DNA of 30,197 nucleotides from positions 1 to 30,197 of the forward strand of contig CAVDHB010000047.1 in NCBI GenBank assembly GCA_963608705.1, read 5' to 3'. This stretch comes from CAVDHB01 sp963608705. Lineage in GTDB: Bacteria > Bacteroidota > Bacteroidia > Bacteroidales > Bacteroidaceae. A model generated the notes under the pieces. The model worked only from the letters and a program-made list of their open reading frames with translations, had not been told where the DNA came from and made no database searches. The position numbers and the translations under genes were made by a program. Positions 21,229 to 30,195 of this stretch are shown piece after piece. How positions within the stretch are numbered: the stretch's first letter is position 1; each line of letters opens with the position of its first letter.

Positions 21229-22842
21229 TTACCGCTTGAATACCCCTGTCTCAGGAGCCGTGCCACAAGCGTTGGGTGCCCGGATACGGAGGAACTGCGC
21301 CAAGGTCGGCGCAATGCAATCCGTGGTGACAGGCGTGTCGATGGTAGCCACCTTCACTCTTACCCCCCAGAAGATAATCGGGAAATTCACATACGAGTCA
21401 CGCACCAGTTCAGAGGTACGGAAATTCTCGTTCACCAGGTTCCATCCGGGAATCACATCCACTACGACATCACCTGAATATTTAGGGTTGTAACTGTTTC
21501 GTATGCGTGTGATGGACGGTGTCCATGCTCCCAATGTCAGCCGGAAAGAAGTGTACACATCCTTCACGCCCGCACACTGAATAAGGAAGTTCTGGCATTG
21601 CTCCAGCACATCAGACATTTTCAGCTGCTTCTTCTCGATTTGCTTGTGGTTCAAGTAAATCTGATTTCCGAAGCAAGCGTCCACATACTGTCCTTGTCCA
21701 TAAAGTGCGACCAAGTACACATTCATCAACGCTGCGGAACGATTGATATAGAAATTGCCCGTAGGCACTTTGAATCGTTTCAAGTCTGGAGTTTCCGCCT
21801 CGTCATTCCCCGTGGAAGTCAGCATGAACACCACATTGCCGTTTCCCACTTTCCGGGTGACACTCTCTATCAGGTCGCCGATACTTTTGTCCAAGCGCAC
21901 ATAGGTGTCTTCCAACTCCCTCGGACTGTCCAGCACAGCTTTCCCCTTGTAAGTACCCGCATAATAAACCACGGAAAGCATATCGGGAATAGCGTCCGTA
22001 CCCAAATCGGTAGACGTAAGGCAATTCACAGCCATGTGAGTCACCTCGTCATTAATCAAACCGCTGGTGGCAAAATCACTGAATTTGGAAAGCCCCTTGA
22101 ACTTATAACTGAATGGCTTCGAATCCTTCTCGTTCAAGAAATAGTTCAGCGTGCGAGACGACGGATAGTAAGGTTTCCATTCAAGGTCGTTGATTTGCAA
22201 ATCTATGGCGGACAACTGGTTATAAGTGTCCAGCCATTTGGGGCTGTTGCCATAGTAAGTAGAGCCAGACCATTTACCTATCTGGTCATTGAACCAAAAG
22301 GCGCCGTCCGCCGCATGACCTGCGGAAAAGATAGCCGCATCCCGGAAGGCAGACACACTATATACTAACGCCCTGCCATTCGTGGCAATCTTCAGCTCAT
22401 CGCTCAACGTGGATACACCCAAGTTCTTAGGAGAGGATTTCTCGTTGGAATACAATCCCAGAAAAGCAGGGTCGTCCACACAATACACCGGACGCAAAGT
22501 ATTACGGTCAAGCCACTGGCTGCCGATGATACCATTCTCAAAAGGCGACGTGCCGGAATAAAGCGAAGCCACGGCCGAAGCTCTGTCTCCATCGGCAAAT
22601 CCATAGGAGGCGTTGCGATACACCCTCCCCTCTTTCCACAACTTCTTGAATCCTTTCTCTCCGTAAAGAGAAGAAAACGCCTCCATGTAGTCTGTACGCA
22701 GCTGATCCACCACGATATTGACCACCAACCTCGGCGTGACCGACACTGTCTGCCCTTGTGCAGGCGACAATGACAATACGGACAGTAAGGAAGTAATGAG
22801 TATGTAACCTGAAAATGTTTTCAGTTGTTTATTCTCGTCCAT
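21229..22842 (-). CDS. Exported alkaline-phosphatase-fold protein, probable pseudoenzyme
   Basis: 537 residues with a signal peptide (about 1-31, ending AQGQ). The frame resembles PafA-type alkaline phosphatases and nucleotide pyrophosphatases: RLVVNIVVDQLRTDY (D46 kept), YSGTSPFENGIIGSQW, EDTYVRLDKSIGDLI and APTLAQFLRI. But catalytic residues are lost. Where the nucleophile block T-x-P-G-H-A-S is expected the protein reads DGDRASAVAS (84-93); STDYxGH is AGTYKGK (295-301); TADHG is LTSTG (341-345); and no His lies between 440 and 490. Only one of the seven metal or nucleophile positions survives. It starts immediately after the lnb stop (TAA-ATG) and precedes secA, so a binding or scaffold role in export or lipoprotein maturation is my inference. 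Confidence 0.85.
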   Translation of the reverse strand: MDENKQLKTFSGYILITSLLSVLSLSPAQGQTVSVTPRLVVNIVVDQLRTDYMEAFSSLYGEKGFKKLWKEGRVYRNASYGFADGDRASAVASLYSGTSPFENGIIGSQWLDRNTLRPVYCVDDPAFLGLYSNEKSSPKNLGVSTLSDELKIATNGRALVYSVSAFRDAAIFSAGHAADGAFWFNDQIGKWSGSTYYGNSPKWLDTYNQLSAIDLQINDLEWKPYYPSSRTLNYFLNEKDSKPFSYKFKGLSKFSDFATSGLINDEVTHMAVNCLTSTDLGTDAIPDMLSVVYYAGTYKGKAVLDSPRELEDTYVRLDKSIGDLIESVTRKVGNGNVVFMLTSTGNDEAETPDLKRFKVPTGNFYINRSAALMNVYLVALYGQGQYVDACFGNQIYLNHKQIEKKQLKMSDVLEQCQNFLIQCAGVKDVYTSFRLTLGAWTPSITRIRNSYNPKYSGDVVVDVIPGWNLVNENFRTSELVRDSYVNFPIIFWGVRVKVATIDTPVTTDCIAPTLAQFLRIRAPNACGTAPETGVFKR

Positions 22843-24048
22843 TTAAGCTCTTTTATGTCTAAGTAGCAGATGCACCACAGAAGGACACATCAAAACCACC
22901 GCCAAAGGTAATACAACTAAATTAAACTTTTGGGGTATTATCGTCCAAGAGAGTATAAATAGCACTAATATTATGATATTATAACAATGGTAATAGTCTT
23001 TTTTCCGCTTTATCGTACTGTATATCTCTACTGGAAGATAAAGAAGCGGTATCGGATTGAACAGAATCAAAAGCCAATTCGAGCCAACCGTAGGATGCGA
23101 AGAGAAGAAAAACAGGAAGGCGATGATACAGCCTGTCAACCCCTGGGCCGCAAACAACAGCAAGTCCACGCCCCAGTAAATCTTGCGCCTTTTCCATTCA
23201 AGGACGGACACAGCTATCACAACCCCTAACAGAATCAACGCACAGGCCATTGGAGTCAGCGGGAACTCAGCCTTTTCTTCCGCCGTGATTTCATGGTAAG
23301 GAGGAACTACCACTTCTTCGGCCACCAAAGGACGTTTCTCCCCATGTGTACCTACAATACTCGCCTCCTCAAACGCTTTCCTCAAATAGAGAGGTGCGAA
23401 CATCTGTTGTCTTTCTGTCAGCGGTTTGTCCGCATCCGCACCCAGACATAAATCTGCCCCGAACTGCGCCCAGGGATATTCCGCCGTGTACTGGTGCATA
23501 ATATCACGGTATGTCTTGGCAGTCTTCCACACAGGGTATTGCACTTTCCCCTGTATCGCCTCCTCAATGCGGTCTCTCGCCCTTGTGGTGCAATTGTCAT
23601 AGAAGAAGTTGTAGAGATAAGTGCGGTTCTCAGGCAAATAATTCTCGTCCAACAAATTCCAGAGTTTCAGTTTCTCCGCAGGAGTAAGATTCAACACCTG
23701 CTGGTACACAGCCGAGCCACGCTCCTGATATTCTTCCTTAAAATAGGAATAAGGCATCACCCCTAACTGGTACTCAGTGTCGCCTTTCACGAAACGGTAC
23801 AGGAAATGAGGCGTTCGAAAGCTGAACACACCGTAGTTGAAGCACCAGTCGTCTCCTGTATGCGTATTTTGAATGCGAATCGCCGTATGTCCGTATTGCG
23901 CATAGACCTCTGTGCCTGGAGCGCAGGTCATCAGACTCACAATCAATGAATCATCCGTCTCTTTCGTCGGATTTCCGGCATACGACATATTCACTCCGGC
24001 CATCAACGCCAGACAAAAGACCAATATAAATTGTTGAAAAAATCTCAT
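22843..24048 (-). CDS. lnb: Lnb-family (DUF4105) lipoprotein N-acyltransferase
   Basis: 401 residues. After a signal sequence (about 1-24) comes a periplasmic domain of the Lnb N-terminal type (formerly DUF4105), with a candidate Cys-His pair in YGHTAIRI (H54) and YDNCTTRARDRI (C153). About five transmembrane segments follow (roughly 262-395). Lnb has been reported as the enzyme that adds the third acyl chain to lipoproteins in Bacteroides, replacing Lnt; I rely on recall for that. It is the first gene of the lnb-pseudophosphatase-secA run and has its own -7 element at 24084-24091. The assignment rests on motif and topology. Confidence 0.82.
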   Translation of the reverse strand: MRFFQQFILVFCLALMAGVNMSYAGNPTKETDDSLIVSLMTCAPGTEVYAQYGHTAIRIQNTHTGDDWCFNYGVFSFRTPHFLYRFVKGDTEYQLGVMPYSYFKEEYQERGSAVYQQVLNLTPAEKLKLWNLLDENYLPENRTYLYNFFYDNCTTRARDRIEEAIQGKVQYPVWKTAKTYRDIMHQYTAEYPWAQFGADLCLGADADKPLTERQQMFAPLYLRKAFEEASIVGTHGEKRPLVAEEVVVPPYHEITAEEKAEFPLTPMACALILLGVVIAVSVLEWKRRKIYWGVDLLLFAAQGLTGCIIAFLFFFSSHPTVGSNWLLILFNPIPLLYLPVEIYSTIKRKKDYYHCYNIIILVLFILSWTIIPQKFNLVVLPLAVVLMCPSVVHLLLRHKRA

Positions 24049-24083
24049 TAGCTATCCGTTTATTTACTATCTATAGACGGATG

Positions 24084-24091
24084 CAAAAGTA
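24084..24091 (-). promoter_or_regulatory. -7 element for the lnb-secA operon
   Basis: Minus-strand TACTTTTG matches TAnnTTTG exactly, 36 bases before the lnb start. A -33 element is not evident at the expected place. Confidence 0.6.
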
Positions 24092-24175
24092 GTGCTAATT
24101 CACTTCGGATAGAGAGGAAGGAACGAATTATTTGCCTTGTTTTCCGTTTTTTTAACGGCATGAGAAGGTTTTGAT

Positions 24176-24206
24176 TTTGAAAAACGGCTGAAAAGTAGCA
24201 TCTTTG
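24176..24206 (+). promoter_or_regulatory. Promoter of the barrel-lptC operon
   Basis: TTTG (24176-24179) lies exactly 19 bases before CATCTTTG (24199-24206), which matches TAnnTTTG except at the first base. Transcription would start near 24213, which supports the ATG at 24254 as the start of the first gene. Confidence 0.7.
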
Positions 24207-24253
24207 CGCAATAATTGCGTGTGGAAATACACCACTCGCCACAACAAAGCAGA

Positions 24254-25597
24254 ATGAAACAGAAAAAAAGAATAGTTTTCACCTTCATAGCCGGTTGCTT
24301 GCTGGCCCAAGGTTCCTTTGCCCAAAGTTCCACAAACTCTCCTTACAGTCGCTATGGCTTCGGACACATGAATGACCAAAGCATGGGATTCAACAAGGGT
24401 ATGGCGGGTTTGTCATACGGTCTCCGTGACGGAGCCATCATAAACCAAACCAACCCGGCCGCCTACGCTGAAATCGACTCTGTCACCTTCTTGTTCGACG
24501 GTGGCATTTCCTTCCAGCGGGCGGAGTTCAAGCAAAACGGCACATCTGTATCAGCCAACAACGGCGCACTGGATTATGCGGCTTTTGCCTTCCGTATCCG
24601 CCGGGGACTGGGATTCTCGCTCGGTTTCCTGCCATACTCCACCATCGGCTATGATATGACACAAACGGGGAGCGTGTCCAATGACCAATACACCACAAAC
24701 AACTATGTCAACGAGTATAACGGCGACGGAGGATTGCACAAAGTGTATGCGGGTCTTGGTTGGAAACCGTTCTCTTTCCTGTCTGTCGGTGTAAACGGCT
24801 CCTTCATCTATGGCGAGCTGAAACATTTTTCCGCAAATTTGTTCTCTTCGGGAAGCACCTATTCCACCCTGCGTGAGTACAAAAGCGAGATTTACTCATA
24901 CAAACTGGACTTCGGACTCCAATTCAACCACAATCTTTCCAAGACCTCTAACCTGACAGTAGGTGCCGTGTTCTCCCCAGGACACAGTATGCCTGCGGAT
25001 GCGAAGATATACGACCTCATCGGTTCTTTCTCTTCCATTTCCAGTGGAGAGTCCTTGATTACCCAAGCAGGTTTATCCCCCACCTACGTGGCTAAAGACG
25101 CCTACGAACTGCCCACCTCTTTCGGAGTAGGTTTCACACTGCGTCATAACAACAAGCTACTGTACGGTGTGGACTACAGTTTGGAGAAGTGGAGCAATGT
25201 GAAGTTCCCCACCATCCAGACTCAGGAAGGAAAAACCACCTATACTTCTGTGAAAGGACTGTTTGACGACCGACATAAAATCACGGCCGGCATGGAGTGG
25301 AATCCGAACATGTACAGCCGGAACTATCTGAAACGAATGAAATACCGTGTGGGAGCTTACTACGCCACCCCAAGTATAAAATACAATAATGGAGAGGGAG
25401 CCACCGAGTACGGAGTCTCCGCTGGATTCGGCTTCCCCGTACAAAACCAGTACAACAACCGCTCCTATGTGAACCTTTCAGCCCAGTGGGTACATTTCCA
25501 GCCCAAATCTGCCGGCATGATGAGCGAGAATTACTTCCGCATCTGTCTTGGACTGACGTTCAACGAATCCTGGTTCCGAAAATGGAAAGTGGAATAA
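24254..25597 (+). CDS. Outer-membrane beta-barrel protein
   Basis: 447 residues from the ATG at 24254 (an upstream TTG frame extension at 24215 lies at the likely transcript start and is rejected). The signal peptide MKQKKRIVFTFIAGCLLAQG ends with SFAQ. The mature part is rich in Gly, Tyr, Ser and alternating hydrophobic residues, typical of a barrel, with the early block NSPYSRYGFGHMNDQSMGF and the TNPAAYAEIDS motif reminiscent of FadL/OmpP1-type barrels. The last residues (FNESWFRKWKVE) look like a final barrel strand. Its cargo or role is unknown. First gene of an envelope operon: lptC begins 29 bases later. Confidence 0.85.
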   Translation: MKQKKRIVFTFIAGCLLAQGSFAQSSTNSPYSRYGFGHMNDQSMGFNKGMAGLSYGLRDGAIINQTNPAAYAEIDSVTFLFDGGISFQRAEFKQNGTSVSANNGALDYAAFAFRIRRGLGFSLGFLPYSTIGYDMTQTGSVSNDQYTTNNYVNEYNGDGGLHKVYAGLGWKPFSFLSVGVNGSFIYGELKHFSANLFSSGSTYSTLREYKSEIYSYKLDFGLQFNHNLSKTSNLTVGAVFSPGHSMPADAKIYDLIGSFSSISSGESLITQAGLSPTYVAKDAYELPTSFGVGFTLRHNNKLLYGVDYSLEKWSNVKFPTIQTQEGKTTYTSVKGLFDDRHKITAGMEWNPNMYSRNYLKRMKYRVGAYYATPSIKYNNGEGATEYGVSAGFGFPVQNQYNNRSYVNLSAQWVHFQPKSAGMMSENYFRICLGLTFNESWFRKWKVE

Positions 25598-25626
25598 CCA
25601 TCTATTATATAATATAAGGAGTAAAA

Positions 25627-26244
25627 ATGAGCCGAACCCACTTTTGGTTATGTGGAAATCTGTTCGCCTATCTGTGCATAAGCATCGCCTTGGGCGGATG
25701 TTCCGAAGAGAAACGACAGATGGCTCCCGCTGTACGAGCCAAGGACTCTCTTCCCATGATGACAGACTACGGAGTCTCCACCCTCATCTCCGACTCAGGA
25801 AGAATCCGCTACAAGATAGTCACCGAGGAATGGAAAGTATATCCCACGACCAAACCGTCCAAATGGACTTTTGAGAAAGGACTTTTCTTGGAGAAGTTCG
25901 ACCCCACCTTTCATGTGGAAGCGTGGATACAGGCAGACACGGCTTATTTCTACGACAAGAAAAAGCTGTGGCACTTGATAGGACACGTCTTTGTCCGCAA
26001 TCTCAAGGACGAGACCTTCCGTACCCACGAGCTGTTCTGGGACCAGTCCAACAGAGAGATTTACTCCCATACTTACATGGTGGTGAATACCCCCAACCAA
26101 CATTTGGAAGGCACCTCCTTCCGTTCCAACGAGCAGATGACCCAGTATGAAGTGTACAACTCAAAAGGTCACTTCCCCATGAAAAGCGGAAATAGCACAC
26201 CGGGCGATTCTGTCAAACGGGCGTTTATCAAACCTGATTTATAA
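25627..26244 (+). CDS. lptC: LPS export periplasmic lipoprotein LptC
   Basis: 205 residues. LptC receives LPS from the LptBFG transporter and hands it to LptA across the periplasm. The N-terminus has a lipoprotein signal with the lipobox ALGGC (C25). The body begins with an SDSGRIRYKIVTEEW strand and continues VHVEAWIQADTAYFYDKKKLWHLIGHV, then FRTHELFWDQSNREIYSH, which are the LptC/OstA beta-jellyroll blocks of Bacteroidetes. The residues just after the Cys (SEE) resemble the acidic surface-export signal of the phylum, although a periplasmic site is expected; this is an oddity only. The next gene follows after 6 bases. Confidence 0.85.
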   Translation: MSRTHFWLCGNLFAYLCISIALGGCSEEKRQMAPAVRAKDSLPMMTDYGVSTLISDSGRIRYKIVTEEWKVYPTTKPSKWTFEKGLFLEKFDPTFHVEAWIQADTAYFYDKKKLWHLIGHVFVRNLKDETFRTHELFWDQSNREIYSHTYMVVNTPNQHLEGTSFRSNEQMTQYEVYNSKGHFPMKSGNSTPGDSVKRAFIKPDL

Positions 26245-26250
26245 CGATTT

Positions 26251-27543
26251 ATGGACGAATATTGCACTATAACCATCTTGTTGGCCGCATCCATCTTATG
26301 TGCGGCATTCTTCAACGGCATGGAAGCGTCTTTTTCCGCCGTAAGCAGACTCCTTTTTGACAAGGAGGAAGATGAACACAACACGCAACACGTCGACAAA
26401 CTCTTAGGAAAGCTATACCGCCATTACAGCCGGTTGAGTTCCGCCCTGCTGGCAGGTAAGATTCTCTCCATAGTAGTTTTCACCCTTACAGCCGTGAGTT
26501 TATTTCCTTTAATAGAGGAAGCAGTATCAAGCAGACTACTGGCCTTTGTCTCGCTGCTCATTGGCATTTCCCTGGTTATATGGATTTTAGGCATTTTACT
26601 TCCCGTGTTCCTTTGCCTTCTCAGCCCCGTGGGAACACTGCGCTTCTTCGCTTATCCCTTATACAGCTATTATTGCATAGCCAACCCTGTGCTCTCATTC
26701 CTCACCATCGGAGTACGCACCCTGTTGGGACTTTTCGGCATCCATATCCAGAAGTCCGATTCTGAGAAAGCTTTCACAAAGGTGGACTTGGATTCTCTCA
26801 TTGAGCAGAGCGTGAACCAAGAGAAAACAGGCTCCAAGGTAAACGAAGAAGTGAAGATATTCCAGAATGCGCTGGACTTTTCCACCATCCGCATCCGCGA
26901 TTGCATGGTACCCCGTACCGAAATCAAAGGCGTGGAAATCAAGGAAGACACCCAACAACTGAAAACGTTGTTCGTGGAGACTGGCCATTCCAAGATTATC
27001 GTCTACGAGAACGACATAGACCACATCATTGGTTACATCCATTCCTCCGAAATGTTCACCCATCCCGACACATGGAAAGAACACATCCGAGAGATTCCCA
27101 TCATTCCAGAAACCATGGGTGCGCAAAAGCTTCTCCAGCTGTTCATAGCCCAGAAGAAAAGCCTGGCCGTGGTGGTGGATGAATTCGGAGGCACCTCTGG
27201 AATCGTCTCGTTAGAAGATTTGGTGGAGGAGATATTCGGAGACATTGAGGATGAGCACGATACAAACACCTATACAGCAAAGGAAATCGGAGAAGGTGAA
27301 TACATTCTCTCCGCCCGTCTGGAAATTGAGAAAATCAACGAAATGTTCCATCTTGACCTGCCGGAGAGCAACGATTACCAAACACTTGGCGGACTGATAT
27401 TGAACCAATACCAAAATTTCCCCAAGCTCAACGAGGAAATCCGCTTTCATAATCTTATATTCAAAGTGGTGAAGAAAACGACCACAAAGATTGAGCTTGT
27501 AAAAGTGAAAGTAGACTCAAAGGAAGAGGAACGCAAAGAATGA
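26251..27543 (+). CDS. Hemolysin/CorC-type protein: CNNM, two CBS, CorC_HlyC domains
   Basis: 430 residues. Residues about 5-170 form the CNNM-type membrane domain with three to four hydrophobic segments (AASILCAAFFNGMEASFSA first). Two CBS domains follow (about 205-325) with MVPRTEIKGVE and VDEFGGTSGIVSLEDLVEEIFGDI as the typical segments, then the CorC_HlyC domain (about 340-425) with YQTLGGLILNQYQNFPK. Related proteins act in Mg2+ or Co2+ efflux or as GldE-like proteins in gliding bacteria; a haemolytic activity is not implied. It is embedded between lptC and a small gene in the envelope operon. Confidence 0.9.
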   Translation: MDEYCTITILLAASILCAAFFNGMEASFSAVSRLLFDKEEDEHNTQHVDKLLGKLYRHYSRLSSALLAGKILSIVVFTLTAVSLFPLIEEAVSSRLLAFVSLLIGISLVIWILGILLPVFLCLLSPVGTLRFFAYPLYSYYCIANPVLSFLTIGVRTLLGLFGIHIQKSDSEKAFTKVDLDSLIEQSVNQEKTGSKVNEEVKIFQNALDFSTIRIRDCMVPRTEIKGVEIKEDTQQLKTLFVETGHSKIIVYENDIDHIIGYIHSSEMFTHPDTWKEHIREIPIIPETMGAQKLLQLFIAQKKSLAVVVDEFGGTSGIVSLEDLVEEIFGDIEDEHDTNTYTAKEIGEGEYILSARLEIEKINEMFHLDLPESNDYQTLGGLILNQYQNFPKLNEEIRFHNLIFKVVKKTTTKIELVKVKVDSKEEERKE

Positions 27544-27809
27544 AGGAAGAAAAACTGAACTGGAACAAAGATGAAGTGGAAGCACTTCTGCAATGGTTTG
27601 AAGGCAAGGAATTTCCACAGGAAATGGACGTGGACAACGCCACACACCTACCAAACACCGCACAGACGATAGACAGCCTTAAGCATATAATCGAAAACCG
27701 AACGAAAATCTCCACCGTACTCGGCTACGTCCTGTTACTGGCTAAAATAAGAGCGAAACTGACGGGAAACAACACTGAAAACAAGGCTGAAAAGGAAGGA
27801 AAAGCATAA
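27540..27809 (+). CDS. Small hypothetical protein, DUF6965-like
   Basis: 89 residues, soluble and rich in Lys and Glu. It overlaps the CorC-type gene by 4 bases (ATGA), good evidence of translation. The block EVEALLQWFEGKEFPQEMDVDNATH followed by TAQTIDSLKHIIENRTKIS resembles small Bacteroidetes proteins of the DUF6965 type; this is a tentative match from memory. No signal peptide or membrane segment. A hairpin with a T-run follows at 27847-27866, so it may be the end of the main transcript. Confidence 0.7.
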   Translation: MKEEKLNWNKDEVEALLQWFEGKEFPQEMDVDNATHLPNTAQTIDSLKHIIENRTKISTVLGYVLLLAKIRAKLTGNNTENKAEKEGKA

Positions 27810-27846
27810 AAGAAGCCACTTTCCACTTTTTTCACGCTGAAGAAAG

Positions 27847-27866
27847 AGAGGGTGTCCTCTTTTTTT
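27847..27866 (+). terminator. Short terminator-like hairpin
   Basis: AGAGG-GTGT-CCTCT (27847-27851, 27856-27860) is followed by TTTTTT. The stem is only 5 bp, so it may be partial, allowing readthrough into the foldase gene. Confidence 0.5.
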
Positions 27867-27868
27867 CG

Positions 27869-27876
27869 TAATTTCG
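27869..27876 (+). promoter_or_regulatory. Possible -7 element for the foldase gene
   Basis: TAATTTCG matches TAnnTTTG except one base, 44 bases before the ATG at 27921. No clear -33 element is present. Confidence 0.35.
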
Positions 27877-27920
27877 TGCGCTAAATTGGAAGCAAACAGA
27901 AATAAAAACAATAATAATAA

Positions 27921-30080
27921 ATGGCAGCTTTACAAAAAATCAGAAACAAAAGCATTTTACTGATTGTGCTGATTGGTCTTGGCCTGTTCGCCTTTATCGC
28001 CGAGGAGTTCTTCCGCGGAGTAGAGACGGGCATCAACAACGACAAGCAGAAAATCGGTAAGATTGACGGTGAGACAGTCACCGTGCAGCAATTCCAAGCC
28101 TTGCTCGACAAATACACCGACGTGTTGAAGTTCACCAACGGCATGACAAACTTGGACGACAACCAGATGAACCAGGTGAAAGACCAAGTATGGAACCAGT
28201 TGGTCAGCAACACGATCATCGGAAAGGAAAGCAAGAAAATCGGTCTCGAAGTAACCGACGCTGAAATCCAGCAAATCATAAATGAAGGCACAAGTCCCAT
28301 GCTCCAGCAGACTCCGTTCCGCAACGAGCAGACTGGCGCATTCGACAAGAACCAGCTGAAGAAGTTCCTCTCCGACTACAAGAAGATGGACAAGTCCAAA
28401 ATGCCGGCCCAGTATGCTGAATACTACGACCAAATCTATAAGCTTTGGCAATTTGTAGAGAAGAACCTCCGTACCAACACCTTGGCAGAGAAATACCAGA
28501 CCTTGTTGTCGAAAACATTCATATCCAATCCCATCAGTGCCAAAATGTCCTTCAACGGACGCTCACAGGAAAGCGACGCCATGATTGCGGCGATTCCTTA
28601 CAGCACGATAAACGACAAGGACGTGAAAGTGACTGACGAGGAAATCGAGGCTCTGTATGAAAAGAAGAAAGCTGAAGGACAATTCAAGCAATATGCGGAA
28701 AGTCGTGATTTCTCTTACATCGATGTGTCGGTAAAAGCCAGCCCAGCTGACCGTGCGGCCATTCAGAAAGACATGAATGACGCCACTAACAAACTGAAGG
28801 CAGCCACTCCTGCGGATTTAGCAAACGTCATCCGCTCCAGCAACTCATCCATCAGCTATGGCAACATCCCTGTAAGTGCCGCGTCACTTCCGCAGGACAT
28901 CTCACAGAAAGTGACTACTGCTGCGATAGGATCTGTGGTCGGCCCCTTCTACACCGCACAAGACAATACATTGAACAGCTTCAAGGTCGTGTCTAAATCC
29001 CAAGTGCCCGACTCCATCCAGTTCCGTCAAATTCAATTGGCTGCGGCCACTCCTGACGCTACTAAAAAATTAGTGGACAGTGTGTACACCGCCTTGAAAG
29101 GTGGAGCAGACTTCGCTACCATCGCACAAAAATACGGACAAGACGGACAAACGAATTGGTTGACAGGCGCACAATATGAAAAGGCTCCGTCATTAGATGG
29201 TGATAACGCCAAGTTCCTCTCCGCTGTGTTAAGCACGCCGAAAAACGGACTTGCCAACGTAGAACTCTCACAAGGCAATGTCATCGTACAGGTGACTGAC
29301 ACCAAAGCTCCTACTGAGAAATACAACATGGCCATCATCAAACGTGAGATAAACTTCAGCAAAGACACCTACAATACCTATTATAACAAGTTCAACCGCT
29401 TCTTGGCTGCCAACCAGACATGGGCAGACATCAAGAAGAACGCCGGAAAGAACGGGTATCGCATACAGACAGGCGATGACATGTACAACGGTGAACACCT
29501 TGTAGCAGGCATTGCCGGCACAAGAGACGCATTGAAATGGCTGTTCAGTGACGCCAAGACAGGCGATGTGTCCACACTCTATGAATGTGGCGAAGACAAC
29601 GACCACCTCTTAGTACTGAGTCTGACAGGCGTGAACGAAAAAGGCTATCGCCCGCTGGCCAAAGTAAAAGACCAGTTGAAAGCTGAGTTAATCCGCGACA
29701 AGAAAGCATGGATGATTGCTCAGAAGCTGAAAAGTGTGAAGAGTGTGGCACAAGCCAAGAGCATCGCCGGGGTTGTGATGGACAACTTGACGAAAGTCAC
29801 TTTCTCCGCACCTGCTTTTGTGACGAAACTGAACGCAAGCGAACCAGCTCTTAGCGCAGCCATCAGTGCAGCCAAGGCTGGACAATTCGGAGGACCGGTA
29901 AAAGGCAGTGCCGCTGTGTACATATTCCAGGTAGTGAAGAAATACACAGACGGAAGCAAATTCAACGACGCTCAGGAAGAGACACAATTACAATCTCTCG
30001 AACTTCGAGCTGCAAGCCAATTCATGCAAGACCTCTTTATCAAGGCCGATGTAGTGGATAATCGTTACTTGTATTTCTGA
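27921..30080 (+). CDS. PpiD/SurA-type periplasmic foldase with parvulin domain
   Basis: 719 residues. An N-terminal membrane anchor (about 10-27, SILLIVLIGLGLFAFIAEEF) is followed by a SurA-N-like chaperone domain (about 45-200, with IGKIDGETVTVQQFQALLDKY and QVWNQLVSNTIIGKESKKIGL). A parvulin-like PPIase domain lies near 365-460 (FRQIQLAAATPDATKKLVDSVYTALKGGADFATIAQKYG). A further chaperone-like region reaches the C-terminus. Such proteins assist folding of newly exported proteins at the inner membrane. It is the last gene of the window and probably has its own promoter; closed by terminators at 30105 and 30164. Confidence 0.9.
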   Translation: MAALQKIRNKSILLIVLIGLGLFAFIAEEFFRGVETGINNDKQKIGKIDGETVTVQQFQALLDKYTDVLKFTNGMTNLDDNQMNQVKDQVWNQLVSNTIIGKESKKIGLEVTDAEIQQIINEGTSPMLQQTPFRNEQTGAFDKNQLKKFLSDYKKMDKSKMPAQYAEYYDQIYKLWQFVEKNLRTNTLAEKYQTLLSKTFISNPISAKMSFNGRSQESDAMIAAIPYSTINDKDVKVTDEEIEALYEKKKAEGQFKQYAESRDFSYIDVSVKASPADRAAIQKDMNDATNKLKAATPADLANVIRSSNSSISYGNIPVSAASLPQDISQKVTTAAIGSVVGPFYTAQDNTLNSFKVVSKSQVPDSIQFRQIQLAAATPDATKKLVDSVYTALKGGADFATIAQKYGQDGQTNWLTGAQYEKAPSLDGDNAKFLSAVLSTPKNGLANVELSQGNVIVQVTDTKAPTEKYNMAIIKREINFSKDTYNTYYNKFNRFLAANQTWADIKKNAGKNGYRIQTGDDMYNGEHLVAGIAGTRDALKWLFSDAKTGDVSTLYECGEDNDHLLVLSLTGVNEKGYRPLAKVKDQLKAELIRDKKAWMIAQKLKSVKSVAQAKSIAGVVMDNLTKVTFSAPAFVTKLNASEPALSAAISAAKAGQFGGPVKGSAAVYIFQVVKKYTDGSKFNDAQEETQLQSLELRAASQFMQDLFIKADVVDNRYLYF

Positions 30081-30104
30081 CAAGAAACTTCCATCAAATA
30101 GCGA

Positions 30105-30140
30105 AGAGGCTGTGTCAAAATATGCACGGCCTCTTTTTTT
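30105..30140 (+). terminator. Intrinsic terminator after the foldase gene
   Basis: The stem AGAGGC/GCCTCT (30105-30110 with 30129-30134) has an inner GTG/CAC pair and is followed by TTTTTTT (30134-30140). It is 24 bases after the stop codon. Confidence 0.82.
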
Positions 30141-30163
30141 GCAATATTCAGAAAAACATAAAA

Positions 30164-30195
30164 CAAAGCCCTGACTTTCGCAAGCCGGGGCTTTG
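30164..30195 (-). terminator. Terminator-like hairpin for a gene beyond the window
   Basis: CAAAGCCC (30164-30171) pairs with GGGCTTTG (30188-30195). On the minus strand it is followed by TTTATGTTTTT, so it probably ends a minus-strand transcript coming from beyond the right edge. Confidence 0.6.
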
